A stretch of DNA of 64,000 nucleotides, from NCBI RefSeq assembly GCF_900114165.1, contig NZ_FOSB01000008.1, positions 1-64,000 on the forward strand. Direction: 5' to 3'. Positions within the stretch are counted from its first letter, which is position 1, and each line of letters begins with the position of its first letter. A program made the translations under genes and the position numbers. This document shows, in pieces, positions 51,091 to 60,416 of this stretch. The notes under the pieces are model-generated. The model was not told where the DNA came from and made no database searches. It was given only the letters and a program-made list of their open reading frames with translations. The stretch is from Halobacillus dabanensis (GTDB lineage Bacteria; Bacillota; Bacilli; Bacillales; Halobacillaceae).

Positions 51091-52100
51091 ATGAAAAAAA
51101 CAATGGAATTGGCTTGATTGCTGCATGTGGATTATTTGTAACTATACTCATACTACCTACTGTGATTGTCGTCCCGTTTACAAATTCCGATGATGCTGAG
51201 AAAGTGGAGGAGACTCCCCGAACAGAGCAAGTCGCGTCAGTAACAGAGTCACCATTTTCAGTGAAGGTGTTAAGAAGTGCGACAGAGCAGGTGGAAGAAG
51301 TTCCACTAGAAACTTATGTAGCACGTGTTGTGGCATCGGAAATGCCTGTTAACTTTGAGGTGGAAGCATTGAAAGCTCAAGCTTTAGCAGCGAGGACCTA
51401 TATTGCTCAACACATGATGGGAGATCAAAAAGTCTCTGCTGAGGCTGATGTGACGGATACGGTGAACCATCAAGTGTATAAGAGTGAGAAAGAACTCCGA
51501 AACCTCTGGAAAGATGCTTATGAAGAAAATATGAGCAAAATAACGGAAGCTGTGAAGGCAACGCAGGGTGAAATTATTACTTACGATCATGAGCCGATTA
51601 CAGCTGCTTTCTTTTCCACAAGTAATGGCTACACAGAAAATGCAGGTGATTATTGGGAACAGGATATCCCATACCTTAAAAGTGTAGAAAGCCCATGGGA
51701 TCAAGACTCCCCTAAATTCTCTGATCAGAAAATCATTACGCTCACGGAGCTTGAACAAACGTTAGGTGTGTCCATTGGTGATAATATTCAAAGAATGACG
51801 ATGACGAAAACAGAAGGAAACCGTGTGGATGAAGTTCATTTTGGTGAACAGTCTTTCTCAGGTAGAGAAATCCGGGAAAAATTCGCTTTACCTTCCAGTG
51901 ACTTTTCCATTCAACAAAAAGGAGATCATGTCATCTTTACAACGAAAGGTTACGGGCATGGGGTCGGAATGAGCCAATATGGAGCGAACGGCATGGCGAA
52001 AGCAGGGAAGGGTTATAAAGATATTATCCATCACTACTATCAAAACACAGAAATCGCACCAGTCAGCACACAAACAGCCTCTCTAAATACTGAAGGATGA
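51091..52100 (+). CDS. spoIID: Stage II sporulation protein D, start region out of frame
   Basis: A peptidoglycan-lytic transglycosylase that, with SpoIIM and SpoIIP, drives engulfment. The body (328 residues from TTG 51114) is intact, with VPLETYVARVVASEMP bearing the catalytic-type Glu, LKAQALAARTYI, and the C-terminal GYGHGVGMSQYGANGMAKAG. The natural start is ATG 51091 behind a perfect AGGAGG, but that frame stops after eight codons. One more A in the run of seven (51094-51100) would give MKKNNGIGLIAACGLF, a proper membrane anchor, joined to the body. Either the base is missing by error, or the weak TTG at 51114 or slippage is used. Confidence 0.88.
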
Positions 52101-52106
52101 ATCCAT

Positions 52107-52147
52107 AAACTAAAGAGCTGCCCAAAGCAGCTCTTTAGTTTTTTTAT
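52107..52147 (+). terminator. spoIID terminator
   Basis: AAACTAAAGAGCTGC (52107-52121) and GCAGCTCTTTAGTTT (52127-52141) form a perfect 15-bp stem with a 5-base loop and a T-run. Confidence 0.93.
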
Positions 52148-52204
52148 CATCATCAACTCTAGAGCAGGTAAACAGATGATACGCTTCCGTAATGTTAATA
52201 TGTG

Positions 52205-52330
52205 TTAGGAGCTTCGGGAAACGATTCGCTTTCCGTGGGGCTTGCGCTGAGCCTCCTCAGGCTCCGTCTCCTGGGGTCTCATCTGTCCCGCAGATTCCAC
52301 AGGAGCCTCATCGTTTCCAAACTCCCATTA
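52205..52330. repeat. Single core of the fold-back repeat family
   Basis: One core only. GGAAACGA (52217-52224) faces TCGTTTCC (52311-52318), with ATTCGCTTTCCGTGGGG, GAGCCTCCTCAGGCT and GGGGTCTCAT between. It occupies the middle of the spoIID-spoIIQ gap. Nothing else is seen from 52331 to 52441 except an AT-rich stretch that may hold the spoIIQ promoter. Confidence 0.75.
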
Positions 52331-52441
52331 AGCTTCACATGGCACCGAAACTGTTCATATAGTCTTTAAATATTATAATTTTTTCCTCTGGATGTATATA
52401 ATCCCACAGAAGTGTTCAGAATGGTTTTTGAGGTGATGAAC

Positions 52442-53368
52442 ATGAAAGAGGAAGGTAAGAAAAGCGTGACTAAATTAAAGTTCAAACGCTTGATGCGCAA
52501 GAAATGGTTGTATCCAGCATTGTATTTGTCAGTAGCTGCATTGGTTCTAGTCGGAGTGTTCTGGTATCAGCAGGGGTCAAGTGATTTAGAAGATCAAATC
52601 GCTGAACAGCCCGAGTCTGAAGTTCAAGATGAATTTTTGACAGCAGATAACGAGAAGGAAACTGCCCCAGTAATGGAACATCAGGAAAACTTGCAAATGC
52701 CTGTGGCTGACGAAAAAGCCGCATCCATTGTCACTAAATTCTATGATTACGACGCTTCCGAGCAAGACCAAGAAAGTGCACTGGTCCTATACAACAATAA
52801 ATACTACCAAAGTGAAGGCGTAGATATTACTAGAGAAGATGGAGAAGCTTTCGAAGTCACAGCAGCTCTGTCAGGAACAGTCACAGAAGTGAAAGAAGAT
52901 CCGCTATACGGCAATGTAATTGAAATCACACATGACGAAGATGTCACAACTGTGTATGCTAGTCTAGAAGATGTCGAAGTTCTAGCAGGATCTGATGTTT
53001 CTCAAGGCGATGTTCTTGGTGCTGCTGGAAAAAATTCTTTCGGGCAAGCAAGTGGGGTCCACGTACACTTCGAAGTTCGTAGTGATGGCCAACCTGTTAA
53101 CCCAGAAGATTTCTTCGGTCAGCCGATGAGTAAAATCCTCGAAAAAGCTGAAGATAAAGCTTCAGTAGATAAAGCGCAGGAAGAAGAAGCTCCACTAGAT
53201 GATGCAGGGGAAAGTGAAGAAGTACCATCAGAGGAGCCTCAGGAAGATGCGGAGCAGCCATCAGAGGAAGAAGAATTAAATACGGATGAAGATCCAGCTG
53301 GTTCAGAGGATGGAGAGCAAACACCAGATGAAGATAGTGCCTCTTCCATCTCTAATACACAAGCATAA
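52442..53368 (+). CDS. spoIIQ: SpoIIQ, forespore LytM-domain engulfment protein
   Basis: A 308-residue forespore membrane protein that pairs with SpoIIIAH across the engulfing membranes. One transmembrane helix (about 25-45) is followed by a LytM fold ending in ASGVHVHFEVRSDGQPVNP. The first metal-ligand position reads SEGVDIT, with no histidine before GVD, so the zinc site is incomplete, as in B. subtilis SpoIIQ. The C-terminal 70 residues are a long acidic tail. ATG 52442 follows GAGGTG by six bases; 52436 is an alternative. Confidence 0.92.
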   Translation: MKEEGKKSVTKLKFKRLMRKKWLYPALYLSVAALVLVGVFWYQQGSSDLEDQIAEQPESEVQDEFLTADNEKETAPVMEHQENLQMPVADEKAASIVTKFYDYDASEQDQESALVLYNNKYYQSEGVDITREDGEAFEVTAALSGTVTEVKEDPLYGNVIEITHDEDVTTVYASLEDVEVLAGSDVSQGDVLGAAGKNSFGQASGVHVHFEVRSDGQPVNPEDFFGQPMSKILEKAEDKASVDKAQEEEAPLDDAGESEEVPSEEPQEDAEQPSEEEELNTDEDPAGSEDGEQTPDEDSASSISNTQA

Positions 53369-53397
53369 AAAATGAGGGTTCTGCCCTCATTTTTTTG
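53367..53397 (+). terminator. spoIIQ terminator
   Basis: AAAAATGAGGG and CCCTCATTTTTTT around a 6-base loop. Confidence 0.88.
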
Positions 53398-53726
53398 TTG
53401 TCTAAAAATTCTAAAACTCCAAATTTGCAAGCAGCCTTTCCCTTGAAATAGGACGACAACCGTATGTTGATCAAACAGTGCATGCTAGTAAGGAGCAATG
53501 ACATGCCCTTTGCCCTGATGACATCAGAACTTAATTCAACACATGGGAAGGTTACATAAAACATATCTCTTAGAGGTTCTTCCATCCATTTAGAACTTGA
53601 TCCATTCCTATAGGGGAAGTAGTACTATGTGAACTTGAATATCTTCATAACAATGGATGTTTCTTAATATCCTTTGAATTTTGTGCATAAAATTACAGAA
53701 ATCTTAGGCAGGTCATGCATCGTATG

Positions 53727-53755
53727 ACATATCTTAGAACTTTTATTAATACAAT
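53727..53755 (+). promoter_or_regulatory. Possible sigma-E promoter of spoIIID
   Basis: ACATATC (53727-53733), 14 bases, AATACAAT (53748-53755) approximates the mother-cell sigma-E pattern (ATATT then CATACANT). spoIIID is sigma-E dependent in B. subtilis. A small palindrome ACCGAG-CA-CTCGGT follows at 53763-53776. The remainder of the 53398-53894 gap holds nothing else I can support. Confidence 0.4.
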
Positions 53756-53894
53756 GAGGATAACCGAGCACTCGGTAACATCCAGGGTGATCCATCATGA
53801 ATGAACTTCCAGAGCAAACACCCATCCATAACATAATAAGCGCTTTCCTAATGATCCCACCCCCTTGGATAGTCAATCACAGGAGGCGAGTGGA

Positions 53895-54176
53895 GTGCAT
53901 GATTACATCAAAGAGAGGACTATCAAGATTGGAGAGCACATTATTGAAACGAAAAAAACGGTAAGAGTCATCGCTAAAGAATTTGGTGTTTCGAAAAGTA
54001 CTGTACACAAGGATTTAACGGAGAGACTTCCAGAGGTGAACCCGGAACTTGCTAAGGAAGTGAAGAAAATCCTTGAACACCACAAAGAAATCCGCCATTT
54101 AAGAGGTGGGGAAGCGACACGTAAAAAATACAAGTCGCAATTGGTGGATGATCAACCTGTCCAGCCCCTGGCATGA
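53895..54176 (+). CDS. spoIIID: SpoIIID, mother-cell transcription factor
   Basis: A 93-residue DNA-binding regulator that reshapes sigma-E gene expression. MHDYIKERTIKIGEHIIETKKTVRVIAKEFGVSKSTVHKDLTERLP is nearly invariant in spore formers and includes the helix-turn-helix (VIAKEFGVSKSTVHKDL). The basic C-terminal region IRHLRGGEATRKKYK also contacts DNA. The start is GTG 53895 behind AGGAGG. mbl lies 253 bases downstream. Confidence 0.96.
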   Translation: MHDYIKERTIKIGEHIIETKKTVRVIAKEFGVSKSTVHKDLTERLPEVNPELAKEVKKILEHHKEIRHLRGGEATRKKYKSQLVDDQPVQPLA

Positions 54177-54429
54177 ACTCTGTTTTCCTCCCTTTGTCAC
54201 ATTTCCTCGATATTTGGTAACTTTTTTCATCTCTCAAGAGACGGATGTCGTAATTTTGTGATAGAATATAGTACTAGATGTGTTTGATTTATTTAAAATA
54301 TTACGTGAAACAATAGGGAAACATAAGTAAAAGGAGTTTACTCCATTGCCTTGCAACGTAACGGATTACGAGGGTCTTTTTGCGTTTTAGGGTAATTATG
54401 CTTTTTACAATAGGGAGGATCTACAGAAC

Positions 54430-55428
54430 ATGTTTGCGAGAGATATAGGGATTGATCTTGGTACAGCCAATGTGCTGATCCGCGTAAAAGGTAAAGGTAT
54501 AGTTTTGAACGAGCCGTCTGTGGTTGCCATGGACCGGAATACTGGTAAGGTTCTTGAGGTGGGTGAAGAAGCCCGCCGAATGGTTGGACGTACGCCGGGA
54601 AACATTGAAGCTATCCGCCCGCTCAAAGATGGGGTTATTGCAGACTTTGATGTAACGGAAGCGATGCTCAAACATTTTATTCAAAAAACAAATGTAAGAG
54701 GTTTCTTATCTAAACCGCGCATGCTGATTTGCTGTCCTACGAATATCACGAAAGTGGAACAAAAAGCGATCAAAGAAGCGGCGGAGAAATCCGGTGGTAA
54801 AAAAGTGTACCTGGAAGAAGAGCCTAAAGTAGCAGCGATTGGTGCTGGCATGGATATTTTCCAACCGAGTGGAAACATGGTTGTCGATATCGGTGGAGGT
54901 ACAACAGATGTCGCTGTTTTATCGATGGGGGATATCGTTACTGCTTCCTCAATAAAAATGGCGGGGGACAAATTCGATCATGAGATTCTCCAGTACATTA
55001 AGAAAGAATATAAACTCCTGATTGGAGAACGAACGGCTGAAGATATAAAAATAAGTGTAGCGACTGTTTTCCCAGGTTCAAGGAATGAGGAAATTGAAAT
55101 CCGCGGACGAGACATGGTGTCCGGTCTTCCACGTACGATTTCAGTCAACTCTACGGAAATTGAAAAATCACTGCGTGAATCTGTTCAAGTCATTATTCAA
55201 GCAGCTAAGCAAGTGCTGGAACGTACCCCACCTGAACTTTCTGCAGATATCATCGATCGTGGTGTTATCATGACAGGCGGAGGAGCTCTGCTTCACGGTA
55301 TCGACCAATTGCTGGCAGATGAGTTGAAAGTTCCTGTCCTAGTAGCTGAATCACCGATGGATTGTGTAGCGACAGGGACAGGTATTATGCTTGAAAATAT
55401 CGACAAGCGGATTTCTACGAAGCTTTAA
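54430..55428 (+). CDS. mbl: MreB-like cell shape protein Mbl
   Basis: A bacterial actin that guides sidewall synthesis. The 332 residues show the actin phosphate-1 loop DLGTANVLIRVKGKG at the N-terminus, the phosphate-2 motif VDIGGGTTDVAV, and the adenosine motif GGGALLHGIDQLL. Identity as Mbl rather than MreB or MreBH rests on the neighbours spoIIID and flhO. The RBS is AGGGAGGA. Confidence 0.95.
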   Translation: MFARDIGIDLGTANVLIRVKGKGIVLNEPSVVAMDRNTGKVLEVGEEARRMVGRTPGNIEAIRPLKDGVIADFDVTEAMLKHFIQKTNVRGFLSKPRMLICCPTNITKVEQKAIKEAAEKSGGKKVYLEEEPKVAAIGAGMDIFQPSGNMVVDIGGGTTDVAVLSMGDIVTASSIKMAGDKFDHEILQYIKKEYKLLIGERTAEDIKISVATVFPGSRNEEIEIRGRDMVSGLPRTISVNSTEIEKSLRESVQVIIQAAKQVLERTPPELSADIIDRGVIMTGGGALLHGIDQLLADELKVPVLVAESPMDCVATGTGIMLENIDKRISTKL

Positions 55429-55461
55429 TAGAGAGGTTCGAATGGGAGGAGTGAATACACC

Positions 55462-56289
55462 TTGTTAAGAGGATTTTACACAGCCGCAGCCGGTATGATG
55501 GCTAACCAGCGAATGCAGGAAACATTGTCAAATAATATGTCGAACGCGAACACACCAGGATACAAGGCCGACCAGGGGACAATGCGGGCTTTTCCGGAGC
55601 TGTTGATACAGCAGATGGGAAGCAAAAATATCCCTACCACAAGTGGGTTCAAAATACCTGATGGTGGTCATGTAGGGTCCCTTAACACGGGTGTATATAT
55701 GCAAGAGTCCATTCCTTCATTCAAACAAGGAGACTTGAAGGAAACAGGTATCGGGACAGATTTGGCGCTTGTACAAAATGCTGTACCTGATGAGACAGGT
55801 TTTCTCTTTTTCCACGTACAAGATGATGGAGGAGAAGATCGATATACAAGGAACGGGAATTTCACGGTGGACGGGGAAGGGTTTTTGACGACCAACCAGG
55901 GGAACTATGTGTTGGATGAAAATGGTGACCCCGTAAACACAGGAGGGCTGGAGTTTGCTGTAACTGCAGACGGTATCCTGTCTGTAGAGAATGGACAAAC
56001 CTTTACGCTCGGTTTATCCTACAGCCCTGATGCTGGGGATATGGTGAAGGAAGGGAACGATCTTTTCCGCCTTTCTGAAGAAGGAGCTCCGTTAGAAAAT
56101 GCAAGGGGAAACGATGCTATCTCTTTTTCCATCCAACAAGAACACCTGGAGCGATCGAACGTTGATGCAAACCGTACGATGACAGAAATGATGAATACAT
56201 ATCGTTCTTTTGAAATGAATCAACGTGTATTGAAGGCCTATGATCAAAGTATGCAAAAAGCAGTAACAGAAATCGGAAGAGTAACTTAG
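55462..56289 (+). CDS. flhO: Flagellar hook-basal body protein FlhO
   Basis: A 275-residue FlgF/FlgG-type rod protein. It has the N-terminal coiled-coil motif LRGFYTAAAGMMANQRMQETLSNNMSNANTPGYK and the C-terminal partner EMNTYRSFEMNQRVLKAYDQSMQKAVTEIGRV, the two helices that assemble the axial structure. TTG 55462 follows GGGAGGAG. The pair mbl-flhO-flhP is the B. subtilis order. No sigma-D promoter is visible in the 33-base gap after mbl. Confidence 0.92.
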   Translation: MLRGFYTAAAGMMANQRMQETLSNNMSNANTPGYKADQGTMRAFPELLIQQMGSKNIPTTSGFKIPDGGHVGSLNTGVYMQESIPSFKQGDLKETGIGTDLALVQNAVPDETGFLFFHVQDDGGEDRYTRNGNFTVDGEGFLTTNQGNYVLDENGDPVNTGGLEFAVTADGILSVENGQTFTLGLSYSPDAGDMVKEGNDLFRLSEEGAPLENARGNDAISFSIQQEHLERSNVDANRTMTEMMNTYRSFEMNQRVLKAYDQSMQKAVTEIGRVT

Positions 56290-56303
56290 GAGGAGAGCTA
56301 ATC

Positions 56304-57128
56304 GTGATGAATCGATCAATGATCCAGTCAGCGGTAACGATGGGACAATTACAAAAGAAATTGGACGTGATCGGAAATAACTTGTCCAACAGTGAAACGA
56401 CAGGTTACAAGAGTCGAAACGCTGATTTCTCCTCATTACTCTATCAACAAATAGACAACCAGTCGCACCAAGCGGCGGAAACTGGTCGCAGCACTCCGGA
56501 AGGGATTCGCATCGGTTCAGGAGCAAGACTTGGACATACAAACATTGACTTGACACAAGGAAGTCTGCAGAATACGGGAAGAGACCTTGATGTAGCTCTT
56601 CTGGAGGATAACCACCTGTTTGAACTGCGTGTTACAACAGAAGCAGGGGAAGAGACCCATTATACAAGAGCCGGAAACTTTTATTTGAACCCAGTGAATG
56701 ATGGACGATTGATGCTGACAGATGCCAACGGCCACCCTGTATTGGGGGAAGATGGGGAAAATATCTTACTTGAAGATAATATGCAGCATATTTCCATCGA
56801 CAGTCAAGGAGCGATCCTTGTGACTCGTGGGGAGGAACAATTCGTCGAAGGCCGGTTGAATGTTACGGAAGCCGTCCGTCCACGTATGTTGGAATCCGTG
56901 GGGGACAATCGATTCCGTATGCCTGATGGGATGGATCCTCAAGGGGTGCTGGAAGGTGTACAACAGGGTGACGTTCACTTACAAGCGAAGACACTGGAAA
57001 GTTCCAATGTGGACATTTCAAAACAAATGACAGAAATGCTGATGGCTCAGCGTGCCTATCAATTTAATGCCAAATCTATTTCCACAGGAGATCAGATGAT
57101 GGGGCTTGTGAGTCAACTTAGATCATAA
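56304..57128 (+). CDS. flhP: Flagellar hook-basal body protein FlhP
   Basis: A 274-residue paralogue of FlhO with the same ends: QLQKKLDVIGNNLSNSETTGYKS and LESSNVDISKQMTEMLMAQRAYQFNAKSISTGDQMMGLVSQL. The start is GTG 56304 or ATG 56307, behind AGGAGGAGAG. It lies 14 bases after flhO. The small EpuA-like gene follows after 20 bases, so it may share the transcript. Confidence 0.92.
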   Translation: MMNRSMIQSAVTMGQLQKKLDVIGNNLSNSETTGYKSRNADFSSLLYQQIDNQSHQAAETGRSTPEGIRIGSGARLGHTNIDLTQGSLQNTGRDLDVALLEDNHLFELRVTTEAGEETHYTRAGNFYLNPVNDGRLMLTDANGHPVLGEDGENILLEDNMQHISIDSQGAILVTRGEEQFVEGRLNVTEAVRPRMLESVGDNRFRMPDGMDPQGVLEGVQQGDVHLQAKTLESSNVDISKQMTEMLMAQRAYQFNAKSISTGDQMMGLVSQLRS

Positions 57129-57148
57129 ACGTAAGGAGTTTGACGACC

Positions 57149-57487
57149 ATGGCAACAGATCCTAATTCTAAAGGCAAAAAGCCAAATAAAGATAAAGAAA
57201 GAGAGAAAAAACGGCAAGCTCTAGATGAAGCCACAAAGCAGAAACCTGCCAAAAAATCCTCATCTAAAGAACAGAGCAGCGAGAAGAAAGAAAAAGCTCC
57301 GAAAAAAGGGCGTCGCCGAATTCTGCCGATATGGTTACGGATTATTCTTGTCCTTCTTTTCAGTGTGGCTGCCTTGGTGATAGGATTGATGATCGGTTAC
57401 GGCGTCATTGGTGATGGTAATCCGACAGATGCGCTTGAGATGGAAACATGGCGCCATATTTGGGATATCGTTATGAAAAACGAATAA
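57149..57487 (+). CDS. EpuA-family membrane protein (annotated elsewhere as RNA polymerase beta-like)
   Basis: A 112-residue protein. The first 55 residues are a lysine/serine-rich, disordered, highly charged head; then KGRRRILPIWLRIILVLLFS starts one transmembrane helix ending GLMIGYGVIGDGNPTDAL, and the tail is METWRHIWDIVMK. This helix-GYGVIGDGNP-WxHI pattern is the PF11772/EpuA family. The label 'RNA polymerase subunit beta' used for it in databases has little basis. ATG 57149 follows AAGGAG; a TTG at 57140 is too close to the RBS. Confidence 0.82.
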   Translation: MATDPNSKGKKPNKDKEREKKRQALDEATKQKPAKKSSSKEQSSEKKEKAPKKGRRRILPIWLRIILVLLFSVAALVIGLMIGYGVIGDGNPTDALEMETWRHIWDIVMKNE

Positions 57488-57538
57488 AACGGATGGATGC
57501 TTGTACTTCATTCTATGTGCAAACATCTTCTATATGCA

Positions 57539-57570
57539 AAACACGAGCCAGGTTGGTCCGTGTTTTTTTG
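57539..57570 (+). terminator. Terminator after the EpuA-like gene
   Basis: AAACACG and CCGTGTTTTTTT with partial extension (GCC/GGT). Downstream to 57791 only a small CCCGG/CCGGG hairpin near 57668 is seen; no promoter is clear. Confidence 0.7.
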
Positions 57571-57791
57571 TGCGCTTTTTTCTCTTTATGAAGGACCAAA
57601 CAGTCTGGTGCTAAAACTTCCTGCCATGAATGGAATTAAATCCGTAAGAAAGTGTACCTGGTCCCCTCCCGGACATAATGCCGGGAAAACTAACATTCTC
57701 CCGCATCACAGGGACATCCGAATGTTTCCACTCTGTGAATTAGGGAATGAACACCGTACAGAGAACTAAGTGACAGGGAGGGATCAAAATT

Positions 57792-59126
57792 TTGAAGACA
57801 GATGTATTCATTGCAGGAGGCGGAGTAGGAGGACTGGCTTTAGCTGCCAAGCTTGCGAGCCGGGGGGTGCACGTTGTCATCGCCGAGCAATTGAAGCGGG
57901 AATCTCCTGTATATAAAGGAGAGTTATTGCAACCGAAGACACTAGCCATATTGGAGCGGTTGGGTGTTCTGGGTGAAGTTGAAGAGAATGGACATGTCAT
58001 CGACCAGCTCCGTTTTCAAGAAGTACAACGTAACAGGGGAGCAGCCCCTGATGAAATCAATCTCACAGAACTTGATTATGGGCGAGTAGCGAGTGTATAT
58101 GATCATGCTTTGATGGTTCCCCATGAGAAGACGAAAGAAATACTCAGAAACAAAGGGAAATCGTACGAGGAATATTTTCATTATTTACCTGGTACCCGAT
58201 TTGTAGGTTTTGAAAATGGTATGGCAAAGTTGAAGCGGAAGAAAGAAACGTCTTACGTCCATGCTCAAGTATACATAGGAGCGGAAGGGCGTAGCTCACC
58301 TACAAGAGATGCTATGAATGTAACGGTCGACAGAAAAGATTACAATCACCATTTTCTCACGGTAACGATCCCCAGACCAGAAGATTATACAAAAGGGAAA
58401 ATCATTACAACGTCCAGTTGTTTTCTTGGACTTTTTCCATTGCCTAACAAGGAAGTTCGCACCGTTTTCCTGATTAAAGCAGGGGAATATAAAAGAATTC
58501 AGGAAAAAGGGCTGGAGTCCTTTTATCAGGCATATAGTGAGCTTGAACCAGCGCTCTCTGAAGGGGTAAGAACAATTGAAGATTGGAAGTCTGTCCAACT
58601 GATGATTCCTTTCACGTATCATGTAGATCGTTATTACTCTGGAAACTTAGCCATCATAGGAGACGCTGCCCATACCGTTCACCCAATGGCAGGAGAAGGG
58701 ATGAATCTCGCTATCCAGGATGCAGACATTCTTGGTGAACTATTAGCGTGGTGTAAAGAGGAAGGGGAAAGTTACACCGACTACTTGCACTACTATGAAG
58801 ATATTAGAAAACCACGCGTGGAATTTTTACTGAAATTGAGTCATTTATCGGCCCTCGTCTATTCACTTCCGTACGATTGGTGGCGCAGGTTCCGTATGCG
58901 GGCAGTTCAACGAATATATGATGATGATTACCTTCACGTCAAACAGATGTTGAATATATCAGGCCTTGGGAGGTGGGATTTCCATTTAATCGACCGCGCC
59001 ATTCAAGGAAGCATACTACCATCTCGAAGCAAAAAAGTTCCTGACCAAAAACAGCAGCAATACCTATTCTCTGATGAAGAAGACTACCCCTGGAAAAAAG
59101 ATAGAAAGGATGGATCACATGAATGA
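57792..59126 (+). CDS. FAD-dependent aromatic hydroxylase-type monooxygenase
   Basis: A 444-residue group A flavin monooxygenase (UbiH/PHBH fold). FAD-binding GGGVGGLALAAKL lies at residues 9-21 and the GD motif IIGDAAHTVHPMAGEGMNLA has Asp291. The middle DG motif reads GAEGRSSPTR, with Glu165 where Asp is usual. The substrate is unknown; such enzymes hydroxylate phenols, quinone precursors or polyketides with NAD(P)H and O2. TTG 57792 follows GGGAGGG. It overlaps a methyltransferase gene by eight bases, so the two are coupled and probably act on the same compound. Confidence 0.88.
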   Translation: MKTDVFIAGGGVGGLALAAKLASRGVHVVIAEQLKRESPVYKGELLQPKTLAILERLGVLGEVEENGHVIDQLRFQEVQRNRGAAPDEINLTELDYGRVASVYDHALMVPHEKTKEILRNKGKSYEEYFHYLPGTRFVGFENGMAKLKRKKETSYVHAQVYIGAEGRSSPTRDAMNVTVDRKDYNHHFLTVTIPRPEDYTKGKIITTSSCFLGLFPLPNKEVRTVFLIKAGEYKRIQEKGLESFYQAYSELEPALSEGVRTIEDWKSVQLMIPFTYHVDRYYSGNLAIIGDAAHTVHPMAGEGMNLAIQDADILGELLAWCKEEGESYTDYLHYYEDIRKPRVEFLLKLSHLSALVYSLPYDWWRRFRMRAVQRIYDDDYLHVKQMLNISGLGRWDFHLIDRAIQGSILPSRSKKVPDQKQQQYLFSDEEDYPWKKDRKDGSHE

Positions 59127-60207
59127 ATGGATCACGGCCATGCAGGCGAGGAAATGGATGAAGAAAAATGAATCGTTTTTGCCGAGCTGGCATGCCTATG
59201 TAGGTTCAGAACTCGGCCTGTTTGATGAATTCAAAACAGCTAGAACAGTAGAAGCGATTAGTGAAAAGACAGGGTACCCTTACGACCTCCTAGCTTCCTG
59301 GGTGAAAGTAGGGGTGGCTGTCAAGCATTTGAAAAAGCGCCCGAATAACCGGTATCGTACCTCGAAAAAGAAGTGTGCAAGCTTAATGGGAGACAACCAA
59401 TCTCCAGGGGTAAAAGCATTGTTGAAAGAAATGATGGAGCTCCACCTCCCGACATTATTAATGTATCCTGATATTATGAAATCACAGGAACGAGCGGAAT
59501 TCAATCATGATCGTCATGGAGAAGTGGTCGCAGAGACATCAGCACTCCTTGAGCATTTCGCTATCAAAAAAATCAAACGAATGATCAAAGATAAAAAAGT
59601 TGGGTCGATCGTCGATCTTGGCTGTGGCCATGGAGGCTATTTAAGAAAACTAGCCTTTGAATTCCCTCACGTTGAAATGATTGGTGTGGACATCAACCCA
59701 AAAGTAGTAGAGCGTGCGAGAGAGTTATCTTCCCAATTTCCGAATATAAGCTTTCAAGTAGGAGATATCAATAGTTGGAAGCCTGAACAGGAGGAGAAAG
59801 TGGATGTCGTGCTCCTTCACAATATTTTCCACTATATCCATCCGGCCGATCGAGGGGAATTGTTGAGTCATCTTCATACCTATGTTCATAACCAGGGGCT
59901 GATTTCAGTCATAACCCCAATCAATGAAACAGAACACGGAGAAGCATTTTCTTCAGCGTTCAACAGCTTTTTCGTTGCACACTCTAATCTTTTTGCATTG
60001 CCTAATAAAAATGAATTGAGTGAGGTCTCGCAAAATTGCAGGTATGAACTATTTGATTTGGATCCAATCATCAAAGAAGGTTCCTGGTACACCTGTTGGT
60101 TGAGTCCTTCCAGTCCTGTCAAAGAAATGAGTCACACAAAAATGGCAGGCAGTTCGGAGCAAACACTTGCTGCTAATCAGACAACAGAACTCACGCGCAG
60201 CTCCTGA
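59119..60207 (+). CDS. Class I SAM-dependent methyltransferase
   Basis: A 362-residue protein. The N-terminal ~110 residues look like the winged-helix dimerisation part of small-molecule O-methyltransferases (LGLFDEFKTARTVEAISEKTGYP). The catalytic domain has SAM motif I DLGCGHGGYL at about 166-175, the acidic motif MIGVDINPKVVERA, and LLHNIFHYI. The C-terminal 35 residues are low-complexity Ser/Thr. ATG 59119 (AAAGGA nine bases upstream) lies inside the end of the monooxygenase gene. It probably methylates the hydroxyl that enzyme makes, or the reverse order; the product is unknown. Confidence 0.85.
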   Translation: MNEWITAMQARKWMKKNESFLPSWHAYVGSELGLFDEFKTARTVEAISEKTGYPYDLLASWVKVGVAVKHLKKRPNNRYRTSKKKCASLMGDNQSPGVKALLKEMMELHLPTLLMYPDIMKSQERAEFNHDRHGEVVAETSALLEHFAIKKIKRMIKDKKVGSIVDLGCGHGGYLRKLAFEFPHVEMIGVDINPKVVERARELSSQFPNISFQVGDINSWKPEQEEKVDVVLLHNIFHYIHPADRGELLSHLHTYVHNQGLISVITPINETEHGEAFSSAFNSFFVAHSNLFALPNKNELSEVSQNCRYELFDLDPIIKEGSWYTCWLSPSSPVKEMSHTKMAGSSEQTLAANQTTELTRSS

Positions 60208-60226
60208 AACTCTCTTAAAGTAAAAA

Positions 60227-60257
60227 AACGCTACGGAATGATCCGTAGCGGTTTTCC
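60227..60257. terminator. Bidirectional terminator between the methyltransferase and the converging small gene
   Basis: AACGCTACGG (60227-60236) and CCGTAGCGGTT (60243-60253) form a stem with a 6-base loop; TTTT follows on +, and A7 before it gives a T7 tract on the - strand. Confidence 0.88.
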
Positions 60258-60269
60258 TGTTGAAAGTAG

Positions 60270-60416
60270 TTATAATCGACCCCGGCCTTGCACCAGGCGT
60301 ACAATCAATACGACAAGCGCAACTACCAATAGAATGTGAATCAAGTTACCGGCAATCCCTCCAAGGAGACCGAGCAACCATAAAACAAGTAGAACAATTA
60401 AAATAGTCCAAAGCAT
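60270..60416 (-). CDS. Lmo0937-family small membrane protein
   Basis: A 48-residue, very hydrophobic protein with one or two helices, starting MLWTILIVLLVLWLLG and ending VRLVQGRGRL. This is the lmo0937/DUF5670 type, tiny proteins of unknown role, sometimes stress-induced. The start is ATG 60416 with AAGGAGGG seven bases upstream on the - strand; a longer frame reading further upstream has no RBS. It is divergent from fabZ. Confidence 0.82.
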   Translation of the reverse strand: MLWTILIVLLVLWLLGLLGGIAGNLIHILLVVALVVLIVRLVQGRGRL

